NCBI GenBank assembly: GCA_965207915.1
Contig: OZ242304.1
Location: 868,001-932,000, forward strand
Direction of reading: 5' to 3'
Length of the DNA stretch: 64,000 bases
Source: VXNJ01 sp009840625
Lineage (GTDB): Bacteria; Chloroflexota; UBA11872; VXNJ01
A model generated the notes under the pieces. The model was not told the DNA's origin and did no database searches. It was given only the letters and a program-made list of their open reading frames with translations. The first letter of the stretch is position 1. Each line of letters starts with the position of its first letter. Shown in pieces: positions 16,676 through 26,194 of the stretch. Both the position numbers and the translations under genes were made by a program.

Positions 16676-19384
16676 ATGGCAGCCCGCCGACTTCCCAAGC
16701 TCCTGCTGGTGGACGCGATGTCGCTGCTGTTCCGCGCCTACCACTCGATTCCGACCCGGTTCGCCGCGGTCGGCCCGCAGGGGGAACGCGAGCCGACCAA
16801 CGCCGTCTACGGATTCCTGGCCCAGCTGCTGCGGGTAGTGGACGACTACGATCCGACTCACGTCGCGATCGCATTTGACTCACCCGGGCCGACGTTTCGG
16901 GAATCGATCGATACGCAGTACAAGGCCAACCGCGAGGAGCCGCCCGACGATCTGCGTCCGCAGTTCGGTCGCGCCCGCGAACTGGTCGGGGCGCTGGGGA
17001 TGCCCGACTACGCGCTTTCCGGATTCGAGGCCGATGACATCCTGGGAACGATCGCCCAGGAAGCGGCCCGGAACGATTTCCACGTTCGCATCTTCTCCGG
17101 CGACCGCGATCTGTTCCAGCTGATCACCTCGCGGATCAACGTCTTCTACCCGCAGCCACGGAATCGGCCGAACCAGCTTTACGACCGCGCGGCATTCATG
17201 CGGCGCTGGGGCGTCGAGCCGCGCTACCTGGTCGACATCAAGGCCCTGCAGGGCGATTCTTCCGACAACATCAGCGGAGTGCCCGGGATCGGCGAGAAGA
17301 CGGCCATTTCGCTGATCAGGGAGTACCGGGATCTGGACGGAGTGCTCGCGGCGATCGACGAGCTTCCGACGCGGGCCCGAAACGCCCTCAGCAACCCGGA
17401 CAACCAGGAGCTGGCCCACCTGGGCAAGCGCCTGGCCACGATTAGGACCGACGCGCCGGTTGAATTCGATCCCCAATCGGCGCGAATCTGGGTCAACGCC
17501 GACCCGGCCCGGGTTCGCGCCCTGCTGGACGAACTCGGGTTCCAGACCATCCGCCAGCGCCTGCCGTTCGATCTGGATCTGCACACCGACGGGCAGATGT
17601 CGCTATTCGGGTCGGGGCGGTCAGAGCCCGACTGGCGGACCGTGGACGAACCCGGTCTGGCGCGCTCCATGGTCGCCGACCTTTCTTCCGGGGAGACCCC
17701 GTCGTTCTTCGGATTGATTCGCGGCGGGCCGGCCGAGCTGGAGCTCTGCGGACTGGCGGTCAGCCGCCAGGGGGAATCCTGGTGGATCCCCGATCCGCTC
17801 GGACTCCTGGAGGAGCTGGGCCCATGGCTCTCAGATCCGGAGTTGCCCAAGAGCGCCTACGCCAGCAAGGAACTCGGGCGCGCGCTGGCCGCGGCCGGAG
17901 TCGAGCTGGGCGGGGTGGAATTTGACGCCGAAATTGCCGCCCACCTGGCCTCGGGCGGCGAAAACTTCGCCGGCTTGCGGCAGCTGGTCGCACGCAACCT
18001 AGATCAGATCAGCTCCCAGTCGGTGCCCGACAACGACGGAGTCGTCGATTCGGCCGATTCTTCCCCCGGCGAACCGGTACGCGCCGCCCAGGCCGTCGAC
18101 CGGATCAGCGAGCGAATATGGCCGCAATTGCGGGCGCTGGAACTGGAGGACGCCTACCGGCGCATCGAACTGCCGCTGGTACCGGTACTGGCGCGCATGG
18201 AGGATCGCGGCGTGGCCATGGACCCCAAGGTGCTGGATGGCCTAGCAAAGCGGATTGGTAAAGAAAGCGACGAACTGGTGGCCGCGGTGCACGAGGCGGC
18301 CGGCGAGGAATTCAACCTGAACTCCACCCGGGCGCTCGCTCAGGTGTTATACGAAAAGCTTGGATTGCCGGTCCTGGAGAAAACGGGGAGTGGCGCCCCT
18401 TCCACGGCCCGGCGGGCGCTCGAACGCCTGAGCGAGTTGCCGCAGCCCCATCCCATCGTCGAATTGATCAAGCAGTACCGCGAACTCTCGACACTGCTGC
18501 GCAGCTACCTGCGCCCGCTGCCGAAACTGGTCAGCGCCGACGGCCGGATCCATCCCCGCTATTCGCAGATCGGCTCGGTCACCGGGCGCGTGGCGACCCG
18601 CAATCCCAATCTGCAGGCCACCCCGGTGCGCTCGCGGCGCGGACGCGAAATCCGCCACGCCTTCGGGGCCGCCCCGGGGCGCGTCCTGATCTCGGCCGAC
18701 TACTCGCAGATCGACCTTCGGGTGCTGGCCCACATCTCGGGCGATAAGAATCTGATTGCCGCCTTCCGCGACGACCTCGACATACACACCGCCACCGCCG
18801 CACAGCTATTCGGGACCGGACTCGAGGAGGTGACCGAGCGGATGCGTGAACAGGCCAAAACGGTCAATTTCGGGATCGTCTACGGGATCACCGCCCATGG
18901 CCTTTCGTGGCGCAGCGACCTCGATCTTGAAGGCTCGGCGGCCTTGATCAATTCCTACTTCGCCCGCTATCCGGGGGTGAAAGCCTACATGGATAACACC
19001 AAAGAGCAGGCCCACCGCGACGGATTCACCCGCACGTTGGGCGGTCGCCTGCGGCGTCACCACGATCTGGCCATCCGCGGCAATCGCCGGCAGGCGGCCG
19101 AGCGCGAGGCCATCAACATGCCGATCCAGGGAACTTCGGCCGAGATCATGAAGCTGGCCATGATCGACCTGGATCGGCACATACGCGGGCAAAAGATTCC
19201 GGCCGAGATCACCCTGCAGATCCATGACGAGCTGCTCATCGAGGTCGATCCCCGGGCGCTCGATGAATTCACGCCGGCGCTGGTCGAGATCATGAACTCG
19301 GCAATGGAGCTGGACGTGCCGCTCAAGACCGACGTCGCGGTCGGCCCGAACTGGGCTGAAACCGAACCGATACCCACTGGTTAA
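16676..19384 (+). CDS. polA: DNA polymerase I, proofreading domain degenerate
   Basis: 902 residues, start ATG 16676 with CGGAGG upstream. Residues 1 to ~295 are the 5'-3' exonuclease (LLVDAMSLLFRAYHS, AFDSPGPTFRE, GFEADDILGT, GDRDLFQLI). The middle ~300-460 corresponds to the 3'-5' exonuclease fold, but the catalytic Asp-x-Glu is absent (PSFFGLIRGG in its place), so proofreading is probably lost. The polymerase domain is intact: motif A LISADYSQIDLRVLAH (~672), motif B RMREQAKTVNFGIVYG (~722) and motif C QIHDELLIEV (~849). It functions in repair and Okazaki fragment processing. Confidence 0.95.
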   Translation: MAARRLPKLLLVDAMSLLFRAYHSIPTRFAAVGPQGEREPTNAVYGFLAQLLRVVDDYDPTHVAIAFDSPGPTFRESIDTQYKANREEPPDDLRPQFGRARELVGALGMPDYALSGFEADDILGTIAQEAARNDFHVRIFSGDRDLFQLITSRINVFYPQPRNRPNQLYDRAAFMRRWGVEPRYLVDIKALQGDSSDNISGVPGIGEKTAISLIREYRDLDGVLAAIDELPTRARNALSNPDNQELAHLGKRLATIRTDAPVEFDPQSARIWVNADPARVRALLDELGFQTIRQRLPFDLDLHTDGQMSLFGSGRSEPDWRTVDEPGLARSMVADLSSGETPSFFGLIRGGPAELELCGLAVSRQGESWWIPDPLGLLEELGPWLSDPELPKSAYASKELGRALAAAGVELGGVEFDAEIAAHLASGGENFAGLRQLVARNLDQISSQSVPDNDGVVDSADSSPGEPVRAAQAVDRISERIWPQLRALELEDAYRRIELPLVPVLARMEDRGVAMDPKVLDGLAKRIGKESDELVAAVHEAAGEEFNLNSTRALAQVLYEKLGLPVLEKTGSGAPSTARRALERLSELPQPHPIVELIKQYRELSTLLRSYLRPLPKLVSADGRIHPRYSQIGSVTGRVATRNPNLQATPVRSRRGREIRHAFGAAPGRVLISADYSQIDLRVLAHISGDKNLIAAFRDDLDIHTATAAQLFGTGLEEVTERMREQAKTVNFGIVYGITAHGLSWRSDLDLEGSAALINSYFARYPGVKAYMDNTKEQAHRDGFTRTLGGRLRRHHDLAIRGNRRQAAEREAINMPIQGTSAEIMKLAMIDLDRHIRGQKIPAEITLQIHDELLIEVDPRALDEFTPALVEIMNSAMELDVPLKTDVAVGPNWAETEPIPTG

Positions 19385-19413
19385 ACGCCAACCGCGACCG
19401 GCGACGCCGGGGT

Positions 19414-20418
19414 TCAGCTCTCCACGTTCTCCTCGCAACCGGTCTCTGCCGACCGCCAGGCCGCTTCGGTCAAGGCCAGGACCTGCATTGCCGCCTCGGC
19501 CCCGGCCCTAATCTGGTCGCGACCGCAAAGCGCGTCGACGAAATTGCGGTCGGGAAGGCTGCCATCCGCCAGCTCGACCGGGAGTTTTTCGTTGGCCACC
19601 GACTCAAAATCAATTTCCATGCCCTGCGATAGAGGTACCTGGGCGGTCGATCGCATCAGCAGGCGGGCTTTCGAGCCGTAGAAACATATTTCCTCCCACA
19701 TTGCCGTGGGCGCGTTGCCGATGACGGCGATGTTTCCCAGCGCGCCGCCTTCGAACCGCACCGTCAGCGCGGAGTTGACATTCACCTGCAAATCCAGATT
19801 CGAGAGTGCGGCGCTTACGGTCGCCGGCCGCAGCCGCGTCGCGCGAAGGATGAAGTCCAGCAGGTGGCTGCCGGAATCCATCAGCTGACCGCCGGAAGAC
19901 AGCTCCGGTTCGGCGCGCCAGGTGCCGCGGATGTTTTCGACCCAACCCTGGCTCTGCCAGGCGGTGACCATCTGCAAGTCGCCCAGCCGCCCGGCGGCGA
20001 TCTGATCGACCGCGAACATGTATTCGGGCAGGAAATTGCGCTGATAGGGGATCATCAGCATCCGGCCGGCCAGGTCGCGGGCCGATATCACGCGACGCGC
20101 CGCCGCAAGATCGTGTACGAACGGCTTCTCGCACATCACATGCGCGCCGGCCGCGAAAGCGTCCAGGATGTGACGCTCGTGCAATGCGTGCGGAGTGGAA
20201 ATCACCACCGCCTCCGGGGACAGCTCGGAGAGCAATTCGCGGTAGTCGGCAAATCCCTGCACCCGGGCAAGTTTGGGAGCCACTTCCCGCGCCAGTTCGA
20301 TCGCGGCCGCCTGGGGGTCGGCGAAGCCGACTATCTCGACCTCATCGAATCCGGCCATACGCTCGATGTGCGATTTCCGCGCCCATCCCCCGCAGCCAAT
20401 AAAGCCGATTCGCGGCAT
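19414..20418 (-). CDS. Gfo/Idh/MocA family oxidoreductase
   Basis: A 334-residue NAD(P)-dependent sugar or cyclitol oxidoreductase. The N-terminal GFIGCGGWARKSHIE is the dinucleotide-binding loop, followed by STPHALHERHILDA and the family signature CEKPFVHD with the conserved Lys. GGQLMDSGSHLLDF carries the second-domain Asp/His pair. The start ATG 20418 is preceded by GAAGGG. Substrate is unknown; monosaccharide derivatives or inositol are usual. Confidence 0.88.
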   Translation of the reverse strand: MPRIGFIGCGGWARKSHIERMAGFDEVEIVGFADPQAAAIELAREVAPKLARVQGFADYRELLSELSPEAVVISTPHALHERHILDAFAAGAHVMCEKPFVHDLAAARRVISARDLAGRMLMIPYQRNFLPEYMFAVDQIAAGRLGDLQMVTAWQSQGWVENIRGTWRAEPELSSGGQLMDSGSHLLDFILRATRLRPATVSAALSNLDLQVNVNSALTVRFEGGALGNIAVIGNAPTAMWEEICFYGSKARLLMRSTAQVPLSQGMEIDFESVANEKLPVELADGSLPDRNFVDALCGRDQIRAGAEAAMQVLALTEAAWRSAETGCEENVES

Positions 20419-20513
20419 GGCGGCAAACCCTTCAAGTGGAGATGCGCGACGGTCCGTGGCCGCGCGCGTTCGACCGCCCCTAGGCTAATCCCCGCGCCCG
20501 GGTTCGGGTGCCC

Positions 20514-21989
20514 CTAAAGCGCGCCGACCTTCACTGAGATCGTCCGGGCCCGCAATCTGAGATCCGACAGCAGTTCGCCGCTGACTTCGATCAGCGCCCC
20601 GACGCCGAGTTCGGCGCCGGTCACGGCGGCGTCGGGATCAGAATCTCCGCCCAGGAAAATCACGCGGCCGTCGATTGTCAGGGTGTCTCCGTCGTACGCC
20701 TGGACGTAACCGGAGTATTCGAAGTCGGCCAGGACCACGACCGGCGGCGGGGTCGGTTCGACGGTGGGGGCCGGGGGCGGAGTCTGACCACCGTCTGGCG
20801 GCGGATCGGTCGGCGTGGACGGGGTCGAAGGGGTTTGCGTCGGCGTGGCGGTCGGCTGGTCCGGCGGCGTGGAGGTTTCGGCGGCGATCTCGACCGACTG
20901 CGCGATGACGGTCGACTCGTCCTGGCGGACGCCGGTGACCGTCGCCGTCGCGCCGACCGCCGGCTCGCCCGAAATCGTCGGGGCCGCGTGTCCCTCGGCC
21001 TCCAAGAGCACGGTGGTTTGTCCGATCCGGAGCGCGCCGCGCCCGATGTCGGTAATCTCCCCGGAAATCTCCACTACCTCGGGTGCGGATTCCGGAGTGG
21101 GCTCGGGAGTCGGCGCCGGTGTCGGGGCCGGCGCGGGCACGGGGGCCGGCGCGGGGGCGGGGGACGGAGTCGGGGCCGGGGTGGGCGCGGGCGTCGGCTC
21201 CGCCACGGCCCCGGGGCCGCCATTCGACGGGCCGGCGCCGGCCAGCAACGGGCCGGAGACCAGCTGCTGGATCAATTCGAGCGTGTTGTTCACCGGCTCG
21301 ACGTCGACCGCGAACGTTTCCAGTTGCTCGCCGTGCTGGCGCACCCGCTGCTCGTAATTGATGATCGCGTTCTCGGGATTGAAATCTCCCGATCCCTGCA
21401 GCGAATTGATCGCTTCCAGCCCGTCTTCGACAAGCATCTGGTACGAGGCCGAGACCTTGGCGACGACATCCGGCGAGGCGTCGGGACCCAGCGAGGTCAA
21501 TTCGGAGATGCGGCGCTCGGCAAGTTCGATGTAGGTGGCCGGTCGGTCCTTTTCGTCGGTGAGCTGGATTGCCGCCCGTTCAACGGTGAGCTTGTAGCCG
21601 TACAGCGGGCTCCCCGGCGGAGCCACCAGGGCCGCCGCCGACACCCCGCTACCGGCCAGGACCACCACGACCAGCGAGAGCGCTACCGCCGCGACTCTGG
21701 TCTGGGCGAACAGCGATTCGGCCCAGCCGCGCAGCGTCCGCAGAAGGCCCGTGTCGGGCCGCTCGGCGGCGTAGCTTTCTACCTGCAACTCGAATTCGCG
21801 GCGCCGGATTTGAACCGTTTCCGGATCGGGGTCGGGCGGGCGGGCGGCCCGAAGCTCGTCGACCACCGCCAGGTATGCGGTCAGATCTTCGGCCTGGTCC
21901 GGATTCTGCGATATCAGCTCTTGCCGGTCCGCCTTTTCGTCCAGATAGGAATCCAGCAGTGCGGCGATGGCACGCTCGGAGCGGTTCAC
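20514..21989 (-). CDS. DUF5667 membrane protein with long Pro-rich stalk and DUF5666-like domains
   Basis: 491 residues. Residues 1-95 are cytoplasmic, followed by a membrane helix at about 98-122 and then PPGSPLYGYKLTVERAAIQL, the DUF5667 signature. A Thr/Ala/Pro-rich stalk (encoded near 21070-21200) leads to two beta-rich segments resembling DUF5666 (VVEISGEITDIGRGALRIG and YSGYVQAYDGDTLTIDG), split by another Pro/Thr linker. The GTG start overlaps the sigma-factor stop (GTGA). DUF5667 proteins next to ECF sigma genes are candidate anti-sigma or sensor partners; that role is inferred from position and topology. Confidence 0.8.
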   Translation of the reverse strand: MNRSERAIAALLDSYLDEKADRQELISQNPDQAEDLTAYLAVVDELRAARPPDPDPETVQIRRREFELQVESYAAERPDTGLLRTLRGWAESLFAQTRVAAVALSLVVVVLAGSGVSAAALVAPPGSPLYGYKLTVERAAIQLTDEKDRPATYIELAERRISELTSLGPDASPDVVAKVSASYQMLVEDGLEAINSLQGSGDFNPENAIINYEQRVRQHGEQLETFAVDVEPVNNTLELIQQLVSGPLLAGAGPSNGGPGAVAEPTPAPTPAPTPSPAPAPAPVPAPAPTPAPTPEPTPESAPEVVEISGEITDIGRGALRIGQTTVLLEAEGHAAPTISGEPAVGATATVTGVRQDESTVIAQSVEIAAETSTPPDQPTATPTQTPSTPSTPTDPPPDGGQTPPPAPTVEPTPPPVVVLADFEYSGYVQAYDGDTLTIDGRVIFLGGDSDPDAAVTGAELGVGALIEVSGELLSDLRLRARTISVKVGAL

Positions 21990-22558
21990 GGATCCAGCTC
22001 CTGAAGGCGGCGTCGCAGCGTCGCGATCGCCCTAAATTGCAGCGCCCGGACCGCGTTCTCCTTTTTTCCGACTATCGCGGCAATTTCGCGGTGCGAGAGG
22101 TCTTGAGTGAACCGCAGCGCAATCACCTCGGCCTGCTCGGGCGTGAGGGCGTCAAGGGCGCGACCCAGAATGTCCGAGGTGGCGATGCGTTCGTAGTCGT
22201 CGCTTTCGTCAACGAGGTGCCGGGCGTGCGACTCGATGTCGTAGGCCAGGTCCTGGCTTCGTCGGAAGTGGTCGGCGATGGCGTTGCGCGCGATCCGGAA
22301 TATCCAGCCCCTGAACCCGGCCACCGAGCGGTGTTGGTATTTGCCAATCGCCCGCAACGCCAGCATGAAGACGTGGCTGGCCAAGTCTTCGGCGATGTGC
22401 CGGTTGCCGCCGATCCGGTACTCGATAAACCGGTGGATCTGCGGGAAAAATTCCTCATAAACGAGACCGAACGCTTCGCGATCAAGTTCAACTGAGCGTC
22501 GAATCAGTTCATCCAGCTCGTCGGGTGTCCGCGCCGAGCTAATTGGTCCTGCCCCCAT
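21986..22558 (-). CDS. ECF-type RNA polymerase sigma factor
   Basis: A 190-residue sigma-70 family protein of the ECF group. Region 2 spans residues ~28-95 (FPQIHRFIEYRIGG, ASHVFMLALRAIGKYQ, FRGWIFRIARNAIADHFRR) and region 4 spans ~130-185 (LTPEQAEVIALRFTQDLSHREIAAI ahead of the recognition helix GKKENAVRALQFRA). Region 3 is missing, as expected. It is translationally coupled to the DUF5667 membrane protein, so it probably responds to an envelope signal. The nearby metK gene ends 154 bases upstream in the same orientation and has no sign of being coregulated. Confidence 0.93.
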   Translation of the reverse strand: MGAGPISSARTPDELDELIRRSVELDREAFGLVYEEFFPQIHRFIEYRIGGNRHIAEDLASHVFMLALRAIGKYQHRSVAGFRGWIFRIARNAIADHFRRSQDLAYDIESHARHLVDESDDYERIATSDILGRALDALTPEQAEVIALRFTQDLSHREIAAIVGKKENAVRALQFRAIATLRRRLQELDP

Positions 22559-22712
22559 TCGCTCTTAATTTGCAAAACGCCGCTCCGGCGGCTCTCGTTA
22601 CCTTAATTGGCAGCAATCTGGACTGTCCCGGCCACGGGGCGGCCCGCGTTCGTACCGACAACGCCACTCCCAGCTGCCCGGCGGAGAGCCGGCGCCAGCC
22701 TGTATTTGGCGA

Positions 22713-23909
22713 TTATGTCAATCCGACGGCTTTCCGCAAGGCACCGGCGCGATCGGTCCGCTCCCAGGGAAGCTGCAGGTCGGGGCGACCGAAGTGACCG
22801 TAGGCGGCCACCGCCCGATAAATCGGGCGCCGCAGGCCCAGGCCGCTGATGATCCGCTGGGGGCGCAGGTCAAAGTTCTCCCTCACCAGGCGATCCAGGT
22901 CCCCGGATGCCAGCTGCGAGGTCCCGAAAGTCTCAACGTTCACCGAGACCGGTTTGGCGACACCGATGCAGTAGGCCAGCTGCACCTCGGCCCGGTCCGC
23001 CAGGCCGGCCGCGACAAGGTTCTTTGCAACGTAGCGCGACATGTACGCCCCGGACCTGTCGACCTTGGAGGGGTCCTTGCCGGAGAACGCTCCGCCGCCG
23101 TGCCGGGCCATGCCCCCGTAGGTGTCGACGATGATCTTGCGTCCGGTCAGGCCGGCGTCGGCGCCGGGACCGCCATCGACGAATCTGCCGGTCCCGTTGA
23201 TCAGGATTTCGGAGGCGCCGTCAAGGTAACAATCATCTATTACGGCCGCGACCACGTGGCGTTCGATCATCTCTTTCAGAGTGTCGTCGGACACGTCGGG
23301 GTCGTGCTGGGCGGCGATGACCACGTTGGTCACGCGTTCGGGCCGGCCATGACGGTACTCGACCGTGACCTGGCTCTTGCCGTCGGGTCGCAGGAATGGG
23401 AGTTGCCCGGATTTGCGAACCTGGCTCAGGCGGTGCGTTAAGCGATGCGCCAGGGTTATCGGCAGCGGCATAAGCTCATCGGTCTCGCGGCAGGCGTAGC
23501 CGAACATCATTCCCTGGTCGCCGGCGCCCTGCTCGTCGGGGTCTGCGCGATCTACGCCCTGGGCGATATCGGCCGATTGCGGATTCAGGAGCACGTTGAC
23601 CGGAACGCTGCCGGCGTCCATGCCCAGTTCCAGGCTGGTGTAACCGATCTCGGCCACGATCGAACGCACGATCCCCACGACCAGCGAATCCAGGTCCTGG
23701 CCGTTCAGGTTGCAGGTGACTTCGCCGAGCACGTAGAGGCCCTTGTTTGAGGCGGCAACTTCGCAGGCGACCCGCGAATTCGAATCCCGTTCCAGCAGCG
23801 CGTCGACAACGGCATCCGAGATCTGGTCACAGACCTTGTCGGGATGGCCTTCGGAGACCGATTCCGAAGTGAATAGAAACCGGTCGGCAGCGATCAGGTT
23901 CACGCTCAT
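22713..23909 (-). CDS. metK: S-adenosylmethionine synthetase
   Basis: 398 residues, making SAM from ATP and methionine. The start ATG 23909 (MSVNLIAADRFLFTSE) is preceded by AAGGCG. The ATP-binding SEGHPDKVCDQISDAV, the hexapeptide GAGDQGMMFGYA and the glycine-rich GGGAFSGKDPSKVDRS are complete. It lies 16 bases behind the ahcY stop, the last gene of an mtnP-ahcY-metK operon. I see no recognisable SAM riboswitch in front of the operon. Confidence 0.97.
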   Translation of the reverse strand: MSVNLIAADRFLFTSESVSEGHPDKVCDQISDAVVDALLERDSNSRVACEVAASNKGLYVLGEVTCNLNGQDLDSLVVGIVRSIVAEIGYTSLELGMDAGSVPVNVLLNPQSADIAQGVDRADPDEQGAGDQGMMFGYACRETDELMPLPITLAHRLTHRLSQVRKSGQLPFLRPDGKSQVTVEYRHGRPERVTNVVIAAQHDPDVSDDTLKEMIERHVVAAVIDDCYLDGASEILINGTGRFVDGGPGADAGLTGRKIIVDTYGGMARHGGGAFSGKDPSKVDRSGAYMSRYVAKNLVAAGLADRAEVQLAYCIGVAKPVSVNVETFGTSQLASGDLDRLVRENFDLRPQRIISGLGLRRPIYRAVAAYGHFGRPDLQLPWERTDRAGALRKAVGLT

Positions 23910-23925
23910 GGTTGCGCCTTGTCGT

Positions 23926-25206
23926 TCATGTGCCCTCTTCCCAGGACGTGGCATAACGCGCCTGTTCGGCGGTCATGGAATCGATTGCGATGCCCATGCT
24001 GGACAGCTTCAGGCGAGCGACGTCTTTGTCGATCTCGGCAGGGACGCCGACTACCTGCGGCTCGATCTGGCCGGCCCGCTCCCACATGTATTCGGCGCCC
24101 AGGGCCTGGTTGGCAAAACTCATGTCCATCACACCCGGAGGATGGCCTTCGGCCGCCGCCAGGTTGACCAATCGGCCGCCGGCCAGCAGGCGCAGACGCC
24201 GACCGTCCGGCATCATGTATTCGTCCAGCAGCGGCCGCAGGGTCCGTTTGGACTGGGACAGCTCGGCCAGCGCGCGGACGTTGATTTCGGCATCGAAATG
24301 GCCCGAATTTGCCAGTATGGCCCCGTCCTTCATCACCCTGAGATGGTCGGCGTCTATCACGTTCTTGTTCGAGGTGACGGTAACGAAGATGTCACCGACC
24401 CGGGCGGCTTCGCCGATCGGCAGGACCTGGTAACCGTCCATGACCGCTTCCAGGGCCCTCGTGGGGTCGACTTCGGTCACGATCACGTTGGCGCCCATGC
24501 CGGCGGCCCGGGCGGCCAGGCCGCGCCCGCACCAGCCGTAACCGGACACGACGAAGCGTGTACCGGCAATCAGCTTGTTGGTGGCGCGCAGGATCCCGTC
24601 CATGGTCGACTGGCCGGTTCCGTAGCGGTTGTCGAACAGGTGCTTGGTGTCGGCTTCGTTGACCGCCATGATCGGGTAGGCCAGCTGGCCGTCGGCATGC
24701 ATGGCCTGCAGGCGCACGACTCCGGTCGTCGTCTCTTCGGTCCCGCCGATGATCTGCGGGATCAGATCCCGGCGCCGCTGGTGGATGCGCGAGACCAGGT
24801 CGGCGCCGTCGTCCATGGTCAGGTGCGGCCCGCGGTCGAGCACGCTGTCGATGTGCCGGTAATAGGTCTGGTTGTCTTCGCCGCAGCGGGCGTACACGCT
24901 GATCCCGTAATGTCGGACCAGCGCCGCCGCGGTCGCGTCCTGGGTCGAGAGCGGATTGGACGCGCACAGGGCGATCTCGGCGCCGCCGGCGTCGAGCGTC
25001 CGCATCAGGTTGGCGGTCTCGGTGGTCACGTGCAGGCAGGCCGCTACCGAGAGCCCGGCGAGCGGTTTAACGGTTGCGAAGCGCTCGCGGATGCGGGCCA
25101 GGACCGGCATCGAAGAATCGGCCCATTCGATCATGTCGCGTCCGGCGTCGGCCAGGTTCGGGTCGGCGATATCGCAGTCCACGGGAAGTTCGGTTGCGGT
25201 GGCCAT
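23926..25206 (-). CDS. ahcY: adenosylhomocysteinase
   Basis: 426 residues; hydrolyses S-adenosylhomocysteine to homocysteine and adenosine. The NAD-binding loop VSGYGWCGRGLAARAAGMGA, the substrate region around ASNPLSTQDATAAALV and DDGADLVSRIHQ, and the C-terminal region ending in SWEEGT are recognised. AAGGAT lies ahead of ATG 25206. It sits between mtnP and metK, linking removal of the methylation by-product with SAM renewal. Confidence 0.96.
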   Translation of the reverse strand: MATATELPVDCDIADPNLADAGRDMIEWADSSMPVLARIRERFATVKPLAGLSVAACLHVTTETANLMRTLDAGGAEIALCASNPLSTQDATAAALVRHYGISVYARCGEDNQTYYRHIDSVLDRGPHLTMDDGADLVSRIHQRRRDLIPQIIGGTEETTTGVVRLQAMHADGQLAYPIMAVNEADTKHLFDNRYGTGQSTMDGILRATNKLIAGTRFVVSGYGWCGRGLAARAAGMGANVIVTEVDPTRALEAVMDGYQVLPIGEAARVGDIFVTVTSNKNVIDADHLRVMKDGAILANSGHFDAEINVRALAELSQSKRTLRPLLDEYMMPDGRRLRLLAGGRLVNLAAAEGHPPGVMDMSFANQALGAEYMWERAGQIEPQVVGVPAEIDKDVARLKLSSMGIAIDSMTAEQARYATSWEEGT

Positions 25207-25229
25207 CGGGATCCTTGTCTTGTGTTTGT

Positions 25230-26096
25230 TCAGGCTGAAAGCGCGCGGTCGATCAAAAGCCCGTACTTGCCGCGCAGCTCGTCGCTGAGCAGGCCGGGGT
25301 CGGATTGGATAGCCCCGTCGAGCGCGGTGGGCGCGGGACTGGTTTCGTTGCCGGCCGGCAGCATGCTGGCCAGATTCACCACCGCCTGCTGGGCGACCTT
25401 CAAATTGGCGGCCATGTTGGCGACCACCAGCGCGGCGGTCACCGGCTCGTCCTTCCAGACGTCGTAGTCGGTAGAAAGGGCCAGCAGCGCGAAGGGAAGT
25501 TCGGCCTCGCGGGCAAGCTTGGCCTCGGGGACCGCGGTCATCCCGATCACCGAGGCGCCCCAGCCGCGGAAGATCTCCGATTCGGCCTTGGTCGAAAACT
25601 GCGGCCCCTCGATGCAGACGTAGGCTCCGCCGCGGTGGACCCGAGCGCCGGCGGTTTCGGCGGCGGAAGCTACCAGATCTGCAAGCACCGGGCAGAAGGG
25701 ATCGGCCATTCCGGCATGGACCACCAGGCCCGGATCGTTGAAGAAAGTGAGCGGGCGCGAACGGGTGCGGTCGATCAGCTGGTCGGGCACCACGATGTGG
25801 CGGGGTTCAATCTCCTCGCGCAGGCTGCCCACGGCCGAGACTCCGAGCAGCCAGGTGACCCCCAGCTGTTTGAATCCCCAGACGTTGGCCTGGGAATTCA
25901 GGTGCGTGGGAGATATGCGGTGGCCGCGCCCGTGCCGCGGAAGAAAGGCGACCGGGATCCCGTCCAGTTCGCCCACCAGGTAACTGTCGCTGGGCGGACC
26001 GAAAGGTGTGTCGATAGCGACCTCTTCCAACCCGGTCACGTTTTCGATGTCGTAAAAGCCGCTGCCGCCGATTACTCCGAAGAAGGCGTCAGGCAT
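25230..26096 (-). CDS. mtnP: S-methyl-5'-thioadenosine phosphorylase
   Basis: 288 residues of the PNP/MTAP family. GVIGGSGFYDIENV at the N-terminus, FLPRHGRGHRISPTHLNSQAN (phosphate and sugar contacts), ICIEGPQFSTKAESE-like YVCIEGPQFSTKAES and the MTAP-type GMTAVPEAKLARE are present. It phosphorolyses methylthioadenosine to adenine and methylthioribose-1-phosphate, starting methionine salvage. First gene of the methyl-cycle operon; 23 bases separate it from ahcY. A purine nucleoside phosphorylase role on other nucleosides cannot be excluded. Confidence 0.92.
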   Translation of the reverse strand: MPDAFFGVIGGSGFYDIENVTGLEEVAIDTPFGPPSDSYLVGELDGIPVAFLPRHGRGHRISPTHLNSQANVWGFKQLGVTWLLGVSAVGSLREEIEPRHIVVPDQLIDRTRSRPLTFFNDPGLVVHAGMADPFCPVLADLVASAAETAGARVHRGGAYVCIEGPQFSTKAESEIFRGWGASVIGMTAVPEAKLAREAELPFALLALSTDYDVWKDEPVTAALVVANMAANLKVAQQAVVNLASMLPAGNETSPAPTALDGAIQSDPGLLSDELRGKYGLLIDRALSA

Positions 26097-26194
26097 GGCG
26101 GTGCATCCGGTGTGGGAGAGGGGGCGGCGGGTGATTTCGGGCGCGCAGCTAGGCGCCGGCGATGGCCGGGTCGATTATCGCGCCCGCCGCACCG

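Noticed and set aside
23743..25467. Plus-strand open frame of 574 codons across ahcY/metK
   Set aside because: It is antisense to two well-conserved enzymes, with composition typical of a GC-rich shadow frame and no recognisable domain.
26097..26194. SAM riboswitch ahead of mtnP-ahcY-metK
   Set aside because: The 98-base leader is short and shows none of the conserved SAM-I/II pairing or core bases that I can recognise.
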